Assembly (NCBI GenBank): GCA_944372715.1
Contig: CALVZZ010000002.1
Span: 1-23,349 of the forward strand
DNA from: an uncultured Clostridia bacterium
GTDB taxonomy: Bacteria; Bacillota; Clostridia; Christensenellales; UBA1242
Length of the DNA stretch: 23,349 nt
Direction of reading: 5' to 3'
Shown here: positions 6,983-15,635 of the stretch, in pieces
Position numbering within the stretch: position 1 is the stretch's first letter
Layout: every line of letters begins with the position of its first letter
Made by a program: the position numbers and the translations under genes
The notes under the pieces: model-generated
The model's input: the letters and a program-made list of their open reading frames with translations, nothing else
What the model was told of the DNA's origin: nothing
The model's database searches: none

Positions 6983-8539
6983 ATGTGGGCAAATGAAATT
7001 GCTGATAGAATAATTAGAGAACGACCAAATGAAAAGGTTTATACAATTGCATCAGGAGTAAGTCCTTCTGGTTTTGTTCATATTGGAAATTTTAGAGAAA
7101 TTGTAACACCATTTTTTGTTGCAAAAGCTTTAAAAAACAAAGGTAAAAATGTAAGATTTATTTTATCACTTGATGAGTTTGATAGATTTAGAAAGGTTCC
7201 TGGAAACATTCCTAGTGAATATTCACAGTTTATTGGTAAACCTTATGTTGATATGCCAAGTCCTTTTTCAGAAAATGAAAGTTATGCAGAATTTTTTGAA
7301 AAAAGATTTTTAAATGAATTAAAAAAGGTTGGAATTGAACCAGAATGCATTTATCAAGCTAAGGAATATAGAAGTGGAAGATATGCTGAAAAAGTAAAAT
7401 TGGCTATGGATAAAAGGTTTGAAATATTCGATATTATAGACAGTTTTAGAACACAAGATGCAGAAGAAGGGGAAAAAGATAAATACTATCCTATCAGCAT
7501 ATATTGTGATGTATGTGGAAAAGAAACAAAGCAAATAATTTCTTATGATTCGAACACTGGTGATATTGAGTATAAATGTGATTGTGGACATATGTGCAAA
7601 ATTAACATATATACTGCAAAGAATATAAAACTTCAATGGAAAGTAGACTGGCCAATGAGATGGCAAGAAGAAAATGTCATTTTTGAATCTGGTGGTATGG
7701 ATCATTCCACAGCAAATGGAAGTCACGATGTTGCAGAAAGAATTTCAAGAGAGATTTTCGGATTTGAACCACCAATATATGAGCCTTATAATTTTATTGG
7801 TATTAAAGGTGGTGGGGGAAAGATGAGTTCTTCCACAGGTAATGTTTTAACACTTACAGACCTTTTAAAAGTTTATGACAGACATTTAATTTTGTGGTTT
7901 TATGCTAAATATAAACCAATGCAAAATTTTAATTTGGCATTAGATAATGATGTGATAAGATATTACAGTGAGTTTGATAGATTTGTTAAAAGCTATTTTG
8001 ATGGAAAACTTGATGAGGGTAATAGGGAAATATTAAGTTTTACAGATATTGATGAAAATTATTTAAACTATCCAAATTTCAGTTACCTTGCAACATTTTT
8101 ACCAATTGTAAATTACAATTTAGAATTTTTAGCTAAATTGATGCAAAAAGAAAATACTGATACAACTAGTGAGCTTTATAAAGAGCGCTTGGACAGGGCG
8201 ATGTATTGGGTGGAAAATTACGGAAAAGAGTATCAGATTAACTTGCTGGAAGAAAAAAATACAGAATTTTATTCCACTTTAACAGAAGAAGAAAAATCTT
8301 GGATTGAAAAGACCATTTCCCTTTTAAATAAGGATTATGCAACAAGTGATGAACTTCAAACTGAATTGTATTCTGTTATAAAATACTTAAATTTGGAACC
8401 ACAAGAATTAAAATTAATGCAAAAAAAATATTTTGAAATTTTGTATAATTTGATTTTAGGGAAAAATCAGGGTCCAAAACTTGGAATATTTTTATTAGCT
8501 ATTCCAAAAGATAAACTTTTAAGCTTATTAAGTTTTTAA
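6983..8539 (+). CDS. lysK: Class I lysyl-tRNA synthetase (archaeal type)
   Basis: Charges tRNA-Lys with lysine, but belongs to the class I (Rossmann) synthetases rather than the class II LysS of most bacteria. Evidence in the 518-aa protein: the opening IASGVSPSGFVHIGNFRE with the HIGH-equivalent HIGN at 33-36; a zinc-ribbon-like insert with Cys175-x2-Cys178 and Cys199-x-Cys201-x3-Cys205; the conserved DWPMRW block; FESGGMDHSTANGS; and KMSSS at 280-284 within GGGGKMSSSTGN. Length matches class I LysRS (about 500-530). ATG 6983 follows TAGGAG by a good spacing. It is 19 bases after trxB, hence likely cotranscribed, and ended by its own terminator. No frameshift or missing catalytic motif. Confidence 0.95.
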   Translation: MWANEIADRIIRERPNEKVYTIASGVSPSGFVHIGNFREIVTPFFVAKALKNKGKNVRFILSLDEFDRFRKVPGNIPSEYSQFIGKPYVDMPSPFSENESYAEFFEKRFLNELKKVGIEPECIYQAKEYRSGRYAEKVKLAMDKRFEIFDIIDSFRTQDAEEGEKDKYYPISIYCDVCGKETKQIISYDSNTGDIEYKCDCGHMCKINIYTAKNIKLQWKVDWPMRWQEENVIFESGGMDHSTANGSHDVAERISREIFGFEPPIYEPYNFIGIKGGGGKMSSSTGNVLTLTDLLKVYDRHLILWFYAKYKPMQNFNLALDNDVIRYYSEFDRFVKSYFDGKLDEGNREILSFTDIDENYLNYPNFSYLATFLPIVNYNLEFLAKLMQKENTDTTSELYKERLDRAMYWVENYGKEYQINLLEEKNTEFYSTLTEEEKSWIEKTISLLNKDYATSDELQTELYSVIKYLNLEPQELKLMQKKYFEILYNLILGKNQGPKLGIFLLAIPKDKLLSLLSF

Positions 8540-8568
8540 AAAACGCAAGATTACTTGCGTTTTCTTTT
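8540..8568 (+). terminator. Intrinsic terminator after lysK
   Basis: Perfect 10-bp stem AAAACGCAAG (8540-8549) with CTTGCGTTTT (8554-8563), loop ATTA, then CTTTT. It begins on the base after the lysK stop codon. The loop and its closing G-C pair (G-ATTA-C) are the same as in the terminator at 15558. Confidence 0.9.
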
Positions 8569-8586
8569 ATTAAAAAGGATAAATTT

Positions 8587-8616
8587 TTGGACTTTTATGT
8601 AAATATATGTTATACT
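8587..8616 (+). promoter_or_regulatory. Promoter of the YwaF-ABC / permease / Ig-beta-helix operon
   Basis: TTGGAC (8587-8592), 18-base spacer, extended -10 TGTTATACT (8608-8616). Transcription should start near 8623, giving a leader of about 26 bases carrying AAGGGGA (8634-8640) eight bases before a TTG start. Confidence 0.72.
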
Positions 8617-8648
8617 TTTGAGAAAAATAAGTTAAGGGGATAGATTTT

Positions 8649-10865
8649 TTGGAACAATTAACTATAATCTTATTGTCAGGCATAATTTTTTTAGCATTAT
8701 TTTTACTTTGTAAAAAATATGAAAGTAAAACAAATTTAATTATAAAATTATTCACACTTGGGCTAATTGTATTGTTTTCATTGAGGATAATGTTTGCAGA
8801 TTCTTTTGATAAAATTTTAGCATTAGAAACAAATTTGTTTTCCAAACCAATGACTGCCTTTTTAGCAATTTTAAGATGGTTGACATTATCTTCAATTTTA
8901 ATTACAATGCTTTCTCCATTTGTTAAAATTACTGTTTATAAAAATATTACAGCTTTTATTTCTATTTTTTTTGCAGTTTTAAATATAATTTTTTTCAAAC
9001 AAAATGTAATAGCTTTTGTTGGAAATGTCAATGTTGGATTTTTTAATTATAGATCAATTATGTTTATGTTGGAAATGTCTTTATTGTTGGGCATTTCTGC
9101 TTTTCAATTGTTTTTATTAATAAAAAATAAGCTTTTACCAAATAAAAAACAAATCGGTCTTATGTTTGCGGTATTTGGAGCAGTAATAATTTCTTGTTTC
9201 CCACTTTCCACTTTTCAAGTTTTATTTGGTGTTTTTGGTGGAGCATTAGAAGATTTTAATTTGGCTCATAGATTATTTTTATATGCTACAATCCTTGCAA
9301 TTGCATTATTGTTTATAATTTTTAGAAAGCAAGATGAGAATTCTAAAAAAGCAATGCTTCTTACTCTTGCCACAAGTTCTTTAATTTTGTTTTGCTATGA
9401 TTGGAACTTTTTTTCTTTCACATATGCTAATTTACCATTACATTTGTGTAACACAGCTGTATTCTTAATTTTTATCGCATTTGCCTTCAATTTGCGTAGT
9501 GTTTATTATTTTACTTATTTTGTTAATGTAATTGGTTCAGTTTTTGCTATGCTTTTTCCAAATACCACAGCATCACTTTTTTCTTATTCTGGTATACACT
9601 TTTGGTTTACTCACGCATATGTTCTTATTTTACCAATTTTGGCGATGATGTTGGGCTTGTATGAAAGACCAACAATAAGGTATATGAGAAATTCCATATA
9701 CATTTTTTCAGCATATTTTGTTGCAATGGTAATTGCAAATGCTTGGATAAACACATTTACCCCTGTTGATTATTTCTTCTTATATGGTGATGCTGTATCC
9801 CAATATCTATCATTTTTGGAAACAATAAGATTAAATTATCAATGGTTAATAAACATTTCAAATACTCTTTATAAAGTTTATTGGCTATACGATATTTTAA
9901 TTTATATTGGTTACATAGGTTTAATGTTTGTAATTTGGGGTGTTTATAAAATTTATTACAGTGTTGAAGACCATTATAAAGAGCTTTTTGTGTTGCAAAA
10001 AATTGATAAATTGAATATTGCAAAATTAAAAAAGCAACTTGGAGATATTACACAACCAATAAACAAGGAGGGTATTGATATGATTAAAATAACAAATTTT
10101 TCTAAAACATATGGTATGAACAAACATAAAGCTGTTGATAACTTTAATCTTGAAGTAAAAGATGGGGAAGTTTTTGGATTTTTAGGACACAATGGGGCAG
10201 GTAAATCAACACTTATTAAGTGTATGGTTGGAATACAAAGTATAACAGATGGAAAAATAGAAGTTTGTGGTTATGATGTGGAAAAACAACCACTTCAAGC
10301 TAAACTTCAAATAGGATATGTTTCAGATAACCACGCTGTTTATGAAAATTTGACAGGAAGAGAATATATAAATTATGTTGCCGATCTATTTATGGTTTCA
10401 AAAGAGGATAGAGAGGAGAGATTAAACAAATATTTAAAAATGTTTCAACTAGAAGAAGCTATTGATAATCAAATAAAAAGTTATAGTCACGGAATGAAAC
10501 AAAAACTTGTAGTTATTTCTGCACTTATTCACAATCCAAAAGTTTGGATTTTGGACGAACCATTAACAGGTCTTGATCCAAGTAGTGCTTATCAAATAAA
10601 AGAATGTATGAGAGAGCACGCAAATAATGGAAACATTGTTTTCTTTTCTAGCCACGTAATTGAAGTTGTTGAAAAAATTTGTGATAGAATTGCGATTATT
10701 CAAAAAGGAGAATTAAAAGGAGTTTTTAATTTAAAAAAGTTAAAAGACAACAATGTTGATTTGGAAGATTTATATTTAAGTTTTGTTGAAAATCAGAAAG
10801 ATAAAAACCAAGAAGAGTTGAAAAAAGTTCAAGAAAAAGCACTTAAATTACAAGAGGGAGTGTGA
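8649..10865 (+). CDS. Fusion of a YwaF/TIGR02206-like membrane domain to an ABC transporter ATPase
   Basis: 738 aa in two parts. Residues 1 to about 445 hold roughly 12 hydrophobic segments; about 243-340 resemble the YwaF/TMEM164 (TIGR02206) family, with [12 protein letters not shown] and [13 protein letters not shown]. Function of that family is not settled. Residues 478-738 are an ABC-2-type ATPase: Walker [10 protein letters not shown] (513-521), a degenerate signature SHGMK (613-617) in place of LSGGQ, Walker B ILDEP (Asp636, Glu637), H-loop His669. Start is TTG 8649, with AAGGGGA at an eight-base spacing and no ATG nearby. Oddity: Met478 (ATG at 10080) is preceded seven to eight bases upstream by AAGGAGGG (10065-10072), so the ATPase can probably also be translated alone. 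The ATPase should power the permease encoded four bases downstream. Substrate unknown. Confidence 0.9.
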   Translation: MEQLTIILLSGIIFLALFLLCKKYESKTNLIIKLFTLGLIVLFSLRIMFADSFDKILALETNLFSKPMTAFLAILRWLTLSSILITMLSPFVKITVYKNITAFISIFFAVLNIIFFKQNVIAFVGNVNVGFFNYRSIMFMLEMSLLLGISAFQLFLLIKNKLLPNKKQIGLMFAVFGAVIISCFPLSTFQVLFGVFGGALEDFNLAHRLFLYATILAIALLFIIFRKQDENSKKAMLLTLATSSLILFCYDWNFFSFTYANLPLHLCNTAVFLIFIAFAFNLRSVYYFTYFVNVIGSVFAMLFPNTTASLFSYSGIHFWFTHAYVLILPILAMMLGLYERPTIRYMRNSIYIFSAYFVAMVIANAWINTFTPVDYFFLYGDAVSQYLSFLETIRLNYQWLINISNTLYKVYWLYDILIYIGYIGLMFVIWGVYKIYYSVEDHYKELFVLQKIDKLNIAKLKKQLGDITQPINKEGIDMIKITNFSKTYGMNKHKAVDNFNLEVKDGEVFGFLGHNGAGKSTLIKCMVGIQSITDGKIEVCGYDVEKQPLQAKLQIGYVSDNHAVYENLTGREYINYVADLFMVSKEDREERLNKYLKMFQLEEAIDNQIKSYSHGMKQKLVVISALIHNPKVWILDEPLTGLDPSSAYQIKECMREHANNGNIVFFSSHVIEVVEKICDRIAIIQKGELKGVFNLKKLKDNNVDLEDLYLSFVENQKDKNQEELKKVQEKALKLQEGV
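10065..10082 (+). promoter_or_regulatory. Internal ribosome binding site and start codon for a free ABC ATPase
   Basis: AAGGAGGG (10065-10072), seven bases, then ATG (10080-10082), all inside the open frame of the fusion gene. The amino acids these bases encode (KEGID-M) form the linker between the membrane and ATPase domains. The match to the anti-Shine-Dalgarno is better than at almost any true start in the window. Initiation here would give a 261-residue ATPase, a normal length for a free-standing ABC-2 ATPase. Confidence 0.7.
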
Positions 10866-10869
10866 ACAA

Positions 10870-12474
10870 ATGATTAATAGAATAAGAACTTTAACCATTC
10901 TTCAATTAAAAAATAAAAAAAATAAAAAAGCAAAAACAAAGACAAGTACAACAGTATCTATTGTGCTTCAAGTTGCAGTTTGTTTTTTAATGATAATAGG
11001 ATTATATTTTTTACTTGATTATATTAAACAATTAGCTATTTTGCCAATTGATTCAAACTTTTTTCTGTTTATGCTTTTTATAACTCAGGCAATTGGAGTT
11101 TTAACTTGTGTTTTTGGGCTTGCAAACTTTTTGTATTTAAGCAAAGATAATACGGTAATTTTTAGTTTGCCAGCTTCTCCATCAGAAATATTTATAAGTA
11201 AACTTGCTGTTTTTTATATAACTGAATTTAAAAAGAATTTATTTTTTCTTCTTCCTTTTTTTATTGCTTTTGGAATTGTTTTAAAATTAAATTTTTTATT
11301 TTATATTTTTGTGGCATTTATGATATTTTTATTGCCATTTTTACCAGTATTAATTGGAGCAATATTTTCTTTGCCATTAATGTATATAAAAAAATTATTT
11401 AAAAAATATTCCATATTAAAAATAATTACAATTTTATTGATTGCAGGACTTGTAATGTGGGGAATTATATACCTAGTACAAATAATTCCAAGACCACTAA
11501 GAATTCTTGCAATATATCAAAAATTTTTTATATTTATTAAAGATACAATAATTTCAATAAATCAATTTTCCACAATTTATCAAGTTGTTGCAAATATTAT
11601 GTTAAATAATAATATTTTTATTAATATTTTAATATTTTTAGCTATATTTATTTCACTTGTAGGTGTTTGCATTGGAATAGCTTTTGCTTATTTTAAAATT
11701 GCTAGTCAAAGTTTTGAATATGCAACAAAAACAAAAAAACATAAGAATAACGAACCAATTAAAAATACATTTTGGGTTTTTGTTAAAAAAGAAATTATTT
11801 TAAACATTAGAAATGCAGAAACATTTGCGTCTCATATTTTGTTTGTTGTTAGTTTGCCTGTTCTTCTATATGTTGTAAATGAAATTATTTCTGCAATTGA
11901 TACAAACTTAAATGGTCTTGCAATTGCTTTTGCTGTAAACATTTTTATAGGACTTATGTTCTTAATGACAATAAATACACTGAGTGCTTCTGCAATTACA
12001 AGTGAAGGTTCTGAATTTGGACTTATAAAAACGGCACCAAGTGAAACATATAAAATTTGTTATGCAAAATTAATGGTCAATTTCTTTATATCTCTTTTAG
12101 GGATTATTTCTTCAATTATTGTACTGGCGATTTCAACAAAATTTAATTTTATATCTATTTTATTAATATTTTTAACTTTTTTATTAGTAAATACTGCACA
12201 TATGTTTTGGTCACTACAACTCGACCTTTTAAAACCAAGATTGTTGGAATATGCAAGTTCTGGAAGTCTTAGAGACAACAAAAACGTTGGAACAAGCTTA
12301 TTGATTGGAATGGGAATTTCTATTGTTTTTGCACTCGTTGGTTTTTTCTGTTTCCAAGGAATGAATTTGATAAATATGTTAAAACTACCTGTAATTGCTG
12401 GACTTTTTTTTGCAGTTAGGTTATACTTGTTTCAACTCAATATTAAAGTTTATTTTAATAGGATACAAATGTAA
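10870..12474 (+). CDS. ABC-2 type transporter permease, double-length
   Basis: Integral membrane subunit, 534 aa with about 12 hydrophobic segments, probably two fused six-helix ABC-2 halves. Each half carries the cytoplasmic motif after its second or third helix seen in exporters of this type: SLPASPSEIFISKLAVF (about 96-112) and ITSEGSEFGLIKTAPSETYKICYAKL (split over about 377-402). The latter resembles YthQ-like permeases. The N-terminus is very basic (LKNKKNKKAKTK) and faces the cytoplasm. ATG 10870 lies four bases after the fusion gene's stop, with GAGGGAG upstream. With the ATPase of the preceding gene it forms a complete exporter-like transporter. Exporter direction is inferred from the ABC-2 family and from the absence of a substrate-binding lipoprotein; the substrate cannot be told. 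Confidence 0.88.
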   Translation: MINRIRTLTILQLKNKKNKKAKTKTSTTVSIVLQVAVCFLMIIGLYFLLDYIKQLAILPIDSNFFLFMLFITQAIGVLTCVFGLANFLYLSKDNTVIFSLPASPSEIFISKLAVFYITEFKKNLFFLLPFFIAFGIVLKLNFLFYIFVAFMIFLLPFLPVLIGAIFSLPLMYIKKLFKKYSILKIITILLIAGLVMWGIIYLVQIIPRPLRILAIYQKFFIFIKDTIISINQFSTIYQVVANIMLNNNIFINILIFLAIFISLVGVCIGIAFAYFKIASQSFEYATKTKKHKNNEPIKNTFWVFVKKEIILNIRNAETFASHILFVVSLPVLLYVVNEIISAIDTNLNGLAIAFAVNIFIGLMFLMTINTLSASAITSEGSEFGLIKTAPSETYKICYAKLMVNFFISLLGIISSIIVLAISTKFNFISILLIFLTFLLVNTAHMFWSLQLDLLKPRLLEYASSGSLRDNKNVGTSLLIGMGISIVFALVGFFCFQGMNLINMLKLPVIAGLFFAVRLYLFQLNIKVYFNRIQM

Positions 12475-12485
12475 AAGGAGATAAT

Positions 12486-15400
12486 ATGTCAAAAAAATTT
12501 ATACCAATTATAATCGGTGCACTAGTTATTGTTGCAATTGTTGTGATTGCAATTGTGGGTACAAATCCAGATTTAACCAATAAAGAAATTTATGTTCAGA
12601 ACATTATAATAACAACTGAAAAGTATGATTCTTTTGAAGAAAATGGTACACTGGTAAGTCGTTTTATGATGACTAATGATAATACAAGCTTAGTTGGTGG
12701 AAACAAAACATTTAAACTCGACTATACAATTACTCCATCAAATGCAACATACAAAACGGTGAATTTCATTTCTTCTAATACAAGTATAGCAACAGTTGAT
12801 CAAAATGGATTGGTTACATTCTTAAAAGAAGATAGTGTTTTAATAACATTGGAAGCAAAAGATTCATCTCAAAAAAAGGCTTATGCTCAACTTGTTTGGC
12901 CAACTGTCAACGAGTCAAGTTTAAATGTAAGTATAGATAATTTAGGTGAATTGCAGTTTGGAAATGTTGGCGATGCAATTAATCTTTCAAAAGTTGAAGA
13001 TGATATTCTATACCTTTATGATAGAGTAGAATATTCATTAATCAGTGACGGGATAGTGGATATTTCTGAAACAGATGTTGCTGGTTTAAAAAATAATGTG
13101 TTAGAAACTTATTCAACAGGAAGTTTTTCTTTGACCTTCAATTTTAATGGTGTAGAAAAAACTCAAAATGTTGAAGTTGTTGAATATGTAAATACATTTA
13201 TGACGGGAATTTCTTATTCTGAATATTTAGAAACAATAGGAAATTTAAATAATCAAAGTATTTCTGCAAATTTTTTAAATAAAACAGCTCAAAAATATCA
13301 AGTTGGTGTTGATAATTCATATCATTTTGATTTTATTATACAAAACGGCAATAATGAAAATATAAGTTTGGCAAATGCAGAATTAATATATGTCACATAT
13401 GAAGTTATTGATGGCCAAAAAGAATTAATTGAAAATGCAGAAGTTTTTTCAATCAACAGTAATGGAACATTAAAATTTCTTTCAGAAAATGTTGGGAAAG
13501 AATATGAAGTACAAGTTTTACCAAAATATAACTTTTTAAATAAAGATGCAGTAACTTTTAATTTTGTGCTTGTTGAAGGGGTTAATATTTTTAGCCACGA
13601 AGAATTAAAAGAAAATTTCTCAAATTTAGATATTACTAATTTTATCATTCATTCAAATATAGTTGCAAAAGTAAATAACAACCAATTAGATCCTTATGGA
13701 AGAGTTATTAATTTTAGTAATTTGACAAGCAATAATGGTATAACGGGAGATATTTATACTAGATTATATACAGAAGATGAAATTGATTTTTCTATTGGAG
13801 CAGAAGTCAATGTGTATGGAAATTACTTTAAAATTGATGGAACAAAGTTGCCATACTTGACTGTTCAAGATGGTGGAAGTGGTTACTCATCTCACGACCC
13901 TTTAAGTTGGACCCAAAGCAGTGGATATCCTTGTGCAAGTATTCAAACAGCCATATTTAAAGTTCAAGAAAACACACAAGATGCCTATGATAATGGTGTT
14001 GAAAAAGAGAATCCTGTAAACTTTAATTTGTATAATTTGAAAGTTGAGGGGAACACATCTACAGGTATTTTATACGATACAGATGATGATGGTAATGTTA
14101 TAATTCCAGAAGATGAAGCTATTAATATTGCTAACCAAGGTTCTTCTCACGCAGGAATTATGGGAAGAGGAGCAGTTCAAGTCAATACAAATAATGTTGT
14201 TGTTTTAAGAACCAACATTGGTTTATATGCAACAGGAGTTTGTGGAGGAGTGAATTTAGATAACACGCTGATTAATGACTCTTGGGGAAATGGAATTTTA
14301 GGATGGAGAACATCAAATGTTGAGCTGAGAGATTCAACAATAAGAAGAGCAGGAGGTGCGGCAATATGTATAACTGATGCTTCTATAACCGATGCTTATA
14401 GTCCTGAGTGGATGGATGCTACATTGACATTTGGTCCAAATGTAATTTTAGATAATTATGTTTCAGGAACAGAAGGTTACTTTATTGTAAATGGACTTTC
14501 TCAAGTTGTTCCATCATTAAAAGGAACTTTAAATACACAAATTGAAGCACTTGGAAAAACTGTTGTAAAAGACGAAATAATTGAAGAAACAGAATACGAA
14601 ATGTTCAATTTTGCAATTCAGTTTGGAAGAGAAAAAAATTATGTATCTCTTAATAAGACAATAACAAATGTTGGCAGTGAAGATGGTTGGGAAACTTATG
14701 TTGGTGGAACATACCTTGTTAGAAGTGGTAATTTCTTAGTTAATAAATATAATCCAGATGAAAAGTATGACATAAACGGAACAAATTGTGTTGTTAATAA
14801 AACTGTTGATTCTCAAATTGTTATTAATTACTACGATGGAATGCAAAATGAAGTTGAAAAATATATTACAATAGAGAGAAAATCAGGATATTATAACAAT
14901 GCCATTACAACTGCACTAGGAAATATTTATCTTGGTGGGGTTAGCGAAATTAGCGATGTGGAAGATTTATTATTAACAACAGGATTAGTTGGTGGATACT
15001 TAACAGCTTCTGACTTTGATACAGATATAACACAAGACAACGGAACAAGTGAAATTGCGACATTCCTAAATGGTGATAGTACTGTTATTAATACAGTAAA
15101 TAGCGCTCTGCAAGGCAATTATACTCCTATTAAACAAGTAATAAAAAACAAAATAAGCGCATTAGCTGGTGGTGATTTAACAAATGGATTAAATGTATTC
15201 AGTCAGCTTTCTGATCAAGAAAAAATTGTTTATCTTTGTGATTATACACTTTATAACACAATTAAAACAAATGTAGAATTATACAGATTATTGTTACAAA
15301 ACCCGGCATTACAAGCTTACTATACTTCTATAAATGCTTTGTTGACAGGTGTTGAAAAAATTAAACAGAGCGCAAAAACAAATTCAAATTTATTGCTTGT

Positions 15401-15554
15401 AAGTGTTGCAGTAACATTGACTAACGATTTAATAGAATTAAAAGAAGGAGAATCTGAAAAATTAAATTTAATAGAAGCCAAAATAAACAGTAATGCTTTG
15501 GGTGATTTCTCTGGAATTTTAATCTTTGCTGGACTATATTCAATTACAGCTTAA
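12486..15554 (+). CDS. Membrane-anchored extracellular protein with Ig-like (Big_2) and beta-helix regions
   Basis: 1022 aa. Residues 5-25 form one strongly hydrophobic helix after MSKK, an uncleaved signal anchor or signal peptide without a lipobox. Residues about 70-135 match a bacterial Ig-like Big_2 domain (TITPSNATYKTVNFISSN, then SIATVDQNGLVT). Two or so less clear beta-sandwich stretches follow to about 360. Residues about 560-635 show short repeated strands rich in N, G and V (VNTNNVVVLRTNIG, then GNGILGWRTSNVELRDSTIRR), like a right-handed parallel beta-helix such as those of polysaccharide-active or adhesive proteins. The C-terminus has no LPxTG motif or clear second anchor. AAGGAG lies five bases before ATG 12486; the gene starts 11 bases after the permease, so it is cotranscribed with the transporter. 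Catalytic residues could not be identified. Confidence 0.85.
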   Translation: MSKKFIPIIIGALVIVAIVVIAIVGTNPDLTNKEIYVQNIIITTEKYDSFEENGTLVSRFMMTNDNTSLVGGNKTFKLDYTITPSNATYKTVNFISSNTSIATVDQNGLVTFLKEDSVLITLEAKDSSQKKAYAQLVWPTVNESSLNVSIDNLGELQFGNVGDAINLSKVEDDILYLYDRVEYSLISDGIVDISETDVAGLKNNVLETYSTGSFSLTFNFNGVEKTQNVEVVEYVNTFMTGISYSEYLETIGNLNNQSISANFLNKTAQKYQVGVDNSYHFDFIIQNGNNENISLANAELIYVTYEVIDGQKELIENAEVFSINSNGTLKFLSENVGKEYEVQVLPKYNFLNKDAVTFNFVLVEGVNIFSHEELKENFSNLDITNFIIHSNIVAKVNNNQLDPYGRVINFSNLTSNNGITGDIYTRLYTEDEIDFSIGAEVNVYGNYFKIDGTKLPYLTVQDGGSGYSSHDPLSWTQSSGYPCASIQTAIFKVQENTQDAYDNGVEKENPVNFNLYNLKVEGNTSTGILYDTDDDGNVIIPEDEAINIANQGSSHAGIMGRGAVQVNTNNVVVLRTNIGLYATGVCGGVNLDNTLINDSWGNGILGWRTSNVELRDSTIRRAGGAAICITDASITDAYSPEWMDATLTFGPNVILDNYVSGTEGYFIVNGLSQVVPSLKGTLNTQIEALGKTVVKDEIIEETEYEMFNFAIQFGREKNYVSLNKTITNVGSEDGWETYVGGTYLVRSGNFLVNKYNPDEKYDINGTNCVVNKTVDSQIVINYYDGMQNEVEKYITIERKSGYYNNAITTALGNIYLGGVSEISDVEDLLLTTGLVGGYLTASDFDTDITQDNGTSEIATFLNGDSTVINTVNSALQGNYTPIKQVIKNKISALAGGDLTNGLNVFSQLSDQEKIVYLCDYTLYNTIKTNVELYRLLLQNPALQAYYTSINALLTGVEKIKQSAKTNSNLLLVSVAVTLTNDLIELKEGESEKLNLIEAKINSNALGDFSGILIFAGLYSITA

Positions 15555-15557
15555 TAT

Positions 15558-15585
15558 AAAAATCACGGATTACCGTGATTTTTTT
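15558..15585 (+). terminator. Intrinsic terminator of the transporter operon
   Basis: Perfect 11-bp stem AAAAATCACGG (15558-15568) with CCGTGATTTTT (15573-15583), loop ATTA, T run 15579-15585. It starts three bases after the stop codon and delimits the three-gene operon. Confidence 0.93.
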
Positions 15586-15600
15586 ATGTAAATGTTTTAG

Positions 15601-15629
15601 TTGATGTTTTTGTTAATTTGTGTTAATCT
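15601..15629 (+). promoter_or_regulatory. holB operon promoter (predicted leaderless)
   Basis: TTGATG (15601-15606), 17-base spacer, extended -10 TGTTAATCT (15621-15629). Six bases (15630-15635) then separate it from the GTG start of holB at 15636, the same geometry as at truA. Confidence 0.68.
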
Positions 15630-15635
15630 TATATA

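Noticed and set aside
7319..7726. 135-codon minus-strand open frame inside lysK
   Set aside because: A shadow of the class I LysRS gene: no start context, and the translated sequence is hydrophobic F/I-rich noise from AT-rich codons.
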